From an uncultured delta proteobacterium (GTDB lineage: Bacteria > Desulfobacterota > Desulfobulbia > Desulfobulbales > Desulfocapsaceae), in the NCBI GenBank assembly GCA_903875445.1, contig CAIQWD010000059.1, positions 97,593 to 161,592 on the forward strand: 64,000 nucleotides of DNA. Reading direction: 5' to 3'. Positions 62,522 through 64,000 of the stretch are shown piece by piece. Position numbers and translations under genes: made by a program. A model generated the notes under the pieces. It had not been told where the DNA came from, did no database searches, and saw nothing but the letters and a program-made list of their open reading frames with translations. The number at the start of each line of letters is the position of its first letter. Position 1 is the first letter of the stretch.

Positions 62522-62733
62522 CTCCACCCTGCCCTGCTGGGGTTTATCAAATAACGATAGGGGTCAAATCTTGATTGTTGACAATCTCCTCTCTAATCTC
62601 TTCACAAGTATCGGTTTGGTCACCATTTCCAACGAGTTGACGCGTACCAATTTGACTCCCTATAGAACGTCTAAAAAGATTGAAAACGGGGCAAATCTGT
62701 TTTTTATTCTCTCCAGCCAACTCAACGGTCGAG
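62522..62733. other. 5' part of cassette 2 without a recognised gene
   Basis: Holds copy 2 of the dispersed 23-bp motif (62564-62586). No open frame with good support is seen. Confidence 0.4.
62564..62586 (+). repeat. Copy 2 of the dispersed 23-bp motif
   Basis: TCAAATCTTGATTGTTGACAATC, one mismatch to 34787-34809. Both copies lie beside toxin-antitoxin genes. Confidence 0.6.
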
Positions 62734-63024
62734 TCAGTATCCAGCCTCTCTCTGATGGCGCACAGCAACGATCACGGCGACGTTTCCGTCATAGTGATAC
62801 AATACCACATAGCCGCTATTGCCAAAATCGACAAGCCATTCCCTAAACGCCGGATCCATTTCGTCGACAGGGCGCCCAACTTCCGGATGTTCTGCAATGA
62901 TTTGCACGCTCGTTCGGATTACCTGAACTGCACGCCTGGCAGCATCTCTATTTTTCCCTTCAAGAAACCGATACAAGCGCTGAACATCGCGCAAAGCAGA
63001 AGGCGACCAAATCAGATGTGGCAT
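62734..63024 (-). CDS. RelE/ParE-family toxin in cassette 2
   Basis: 96 residues with the RelE/ParE pattern (WSPSALRDVQRLYRFL, EHPEVGRPVDEM, VLYHYDGNVAVIVAVRHQRE). The antitoxin gene precedes it with a 13-bp overlap. Encoded opposite to the usual cassette direction, as is common for toxin-antitoxin cassettes with their own promoter. Confidence 0.88.
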   Translation of the reverse strand: MPHLIWSPSALRDVQRLYRFLEGKNRDAARRAVQVIRTSVQIIAEHPEVGRPVDEMDPAFREWLVDFGNSGYVVLYHYDGNVAVIVAVRHQREAGY

Positions 63025-63293
63025 TCAGGCGGCTCCACGTCTTGACCTTCTTCCAGCTTTGCAAGCCAGGCATCCGCTTCCTCGACTGTGACGTGCAAGC
63101 CAGTGGCCTGGTATTCATTCCATGCCGAAATCGCATCTTGCCTGAACGATTCCCGTTTTTCTTCCCGTTCGACGTATTGAAGAATTGCTTCTTTCATCAG
63201 CCAATGGGTTGAACGCTGTTTGAGATCAGCTAGACGCTTTATTCGCTTTTTGACTTCCAAATCAATTTTTACGGCGAGAGCTGCAGTACTCAT
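63012..63293 (-). CDS. Ribbon-helix-helix antitoxin of the ParE-type toxin
   Basis: 93 residues. The start MSTAALAVKIDLEVKKRIKR is a CopG/ParD-like ribbon-helix-helix; the C-terminal half (VEEADAWLAKLEEGQD) should bind the toxin. I start at ATG 63293; the frame is open further upstream. Confidence 0.85.
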   Translation of the reverse strand: MSTAALAVKIDLEVKKRIKRLADLKQRSTHWLMKEAILQYVEREEKRESFRQDAISAWNEYQATGLHVTVEEADAWLAKLEEGQDVEPPECHI

Positions 63294-63396
63294 ATTTTTC
63301 TCCCTGGTATAGATTGGTAATACTAGTATATACCTTTTCGTTGAAAATGTACAGGTGACGATTTCATGTTGGAAAAACAGGGTCACAGGAAAAACC

Positions 63397-63492
63397 GGGG
63401 CAACTCCTTAGTGATTGCCGCGCAGCGGGCTTATTTGCTATTTCCGGTCCAAATGCGGCGCAGCACGCGTCTGGTGAAGCTTGGCGTTAGCG
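63397..63492 (+). repeat. Degenerate attC at the end of cassette 2
   Basis: Ends in GTTAGCG (63486-63492), the core complementary to CGCTAAC at 63868. The 5' core is unclear (GGGCAAC at 63398-63404). Central sequences are GC-rich with weak internal pairing, so this site is less certain than the first. Confidence 0.35.
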
Positions 63493-63507
63493 GCGCACTC
63501 AATAAAC

Positions 63508-63548
63508 TTGCTTTTTCGCATCAATTTTATGTATGATATGACATCATA
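63508..63548 (+). promoter_or_regulatory. Promoter and operator of the cassette 3 antitoxin
   Basis: -35 TTGCTT (63508-63513) and -10 TATGAT (63532-63537), 18-bp spacer. The -10 overlaps a palindrome TATGAT-N5-ATCATA (63532-63548), a likely autoregulation site. Confidence 0.6.
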
Positions 63549-63582
63549 AAAGTTCCATTAACCATACAAATGGGGTGTAAGT

Positions 63583-63861
63583 ATGTCGATTAGCATAACC
63601 GAAGACATCCGATCAATTACCGATTTGAAGCGCAATACAAATTCGGTACTGGACCAAATTCATAAAACAAAACGTCCCGTCATTTTAACTGTCAACGGAA
63701 AGGCTGAGGCCGTTCTCATTGATGCCAAAGAATATGAAAAAATAACAAATGCTTTCAATCTGCTCAAACTTCTTGCTCCTGCAGAAGACGATATAAAAGA
63801 AGGCAGATATTCAGAAGCAAAAGATTTTTTCCAGGAGTTTAAGCGTGACAAAGAAATATAA
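63583..63861 (+). CDS. Phd/YefM-family antitoxin in cassette 3
   Basis: 92 residues with the Phd/YefM N-terminal fold (ITDLKRNTNSVLDQIHKTKRPVILTVNGKAEAVLIDAKEYEK, given in part). No toxin gene follows before the cassette core at 63868, so the toxin is either absent or cut off. Confidence 0.85.
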   Translation: MSISITEDIRSITDLKRNTNSVLDQIHKTKRPVILTVNGKAEAVLIDAKEYEKITNAFNLLKLLAPAEDDIKEGRYSEAKDFFQEFKRDKEI

Positions 63862-63867
63862 CTTCGG

Positions 63868-64000
63868 CGCTAACAGGAATTGAGCCACTTTTGCTAATGA
63901 AAACTGAGCCAGTGAGTGCGCAGCAGGGAGTGTCTTGAGGGAGAGGAAAGAGCGATACGGGTGGGTCAGGTGAGATGAGATTTGCTGAGTGGCCTACGTC
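63868..64000 (+). other. Cassette 3 attC core, possibly interrupted by an insertion sequence end
   Basis: CGCTAAC (63868-63874) is the exact complement of GTTAGCG at 63486. The expected attC stem does not follow. Instead TTGAGCCACTTTTG and AACTGAGCCAG appear, which look like the terminal repeats of IS21-type elements. The window ends before this can be confirmed. Confidence 0.4.

Overview
The window looks like chromosomal DNA of an anaerobic or microaerobic Desulfobacterota (deltaproteobacterium), probably near the Desulfobulbales. This is inferred from gene content: a Desulfovibrio-type nap cluster with the tetraheme subunit NapM, nrfHA, sigma-54 control, an ETF-linked Fe-S oxidoreductase, OvoA, and a long-form integron integrase. 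I saw no rRNA or tRNA gene.

1-11.7 kb, nitrogen oxide respiration. napMADGH and nrfHA all lie on the minus strand and reduce nitrate to ammonium. A divergent pair encodes a heme-c-binding sensor kinase and an NtrC-type activator. Both nap and nrf carry a -24/-12 promoter and two copies of the same palindrome (TGCTACC-N4-GGTAACA type), the proximal copy centred about 85.5 bp upstream of the predicted start in both cases. HPP and CBS proteins follow, with an NNR/DNR-like box in front.

11.9-19.3 kb, mixed metabolism: glutamine amidotransferase-like protein, FAD disulfide oxidoreductase, UROD/MetE-like protein, a three-gene YjfK/PspA membrane-stress-like cluster, a YhcH/YiaL protein and an EamA transporter.

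19.3-29.9 kb, fatty acid oxidation. A MerR regulator faces an operon of ETF oxidoreductase, etfB, etfA, an SCP2 protein and a thioesterase, then a FadL-type porin. An ACCTTTACGTAA-type element recurs in front of these units. Then come a radical SAM protein, a FadH-like 2,4-dienoyl-CoA reductase and ThpR.

30-36 kb: ovoA, then truA fused in frame to what looks like the toxin-binding tail of a Phd/YefM antitoxin, with vapC overlapping its stop. Behind it is a decayed accessory patch: IS4-type transposase remnant, TumE/TumA pair, an unidentified gene fragment and an orphan HigA. An alpha/beta-hydrolase lipoprotein follows.

36-42.3 kb: an unknown protein plus a PqqD-like protein, an ABC exporter with a very large insertion inside its nucleotide-binding domain, and an RsbW/RsbV/SpoIIE-like partner-switch set. 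42.3-48.8 kb: a second orphan HigA and a tightly overlapping glycan operon (four glycosyltransferases, a histidine phosphatase, a polysaccharide deacetylase). 48.9-59 kb: a five-gene membrane system of FtsX permease, ABC ATPase, a 1589-residue pseudopeptidase-FtsX fusion and two large polytopic proteins.

59-64 kb: dienelactone hydrolase-like protein, then a chromosomal integron: a 465-residue integron integrase, attI-like core, cassette 1 (unknown protein) with a clear attC, cassette 2 (RelE/ParE-type toxin-antitoxin in reverse orientation), and cassette 3 (Phd/YefM-like antitoxin), whose attC may be interrupted by an insertion sequence at the right edge.
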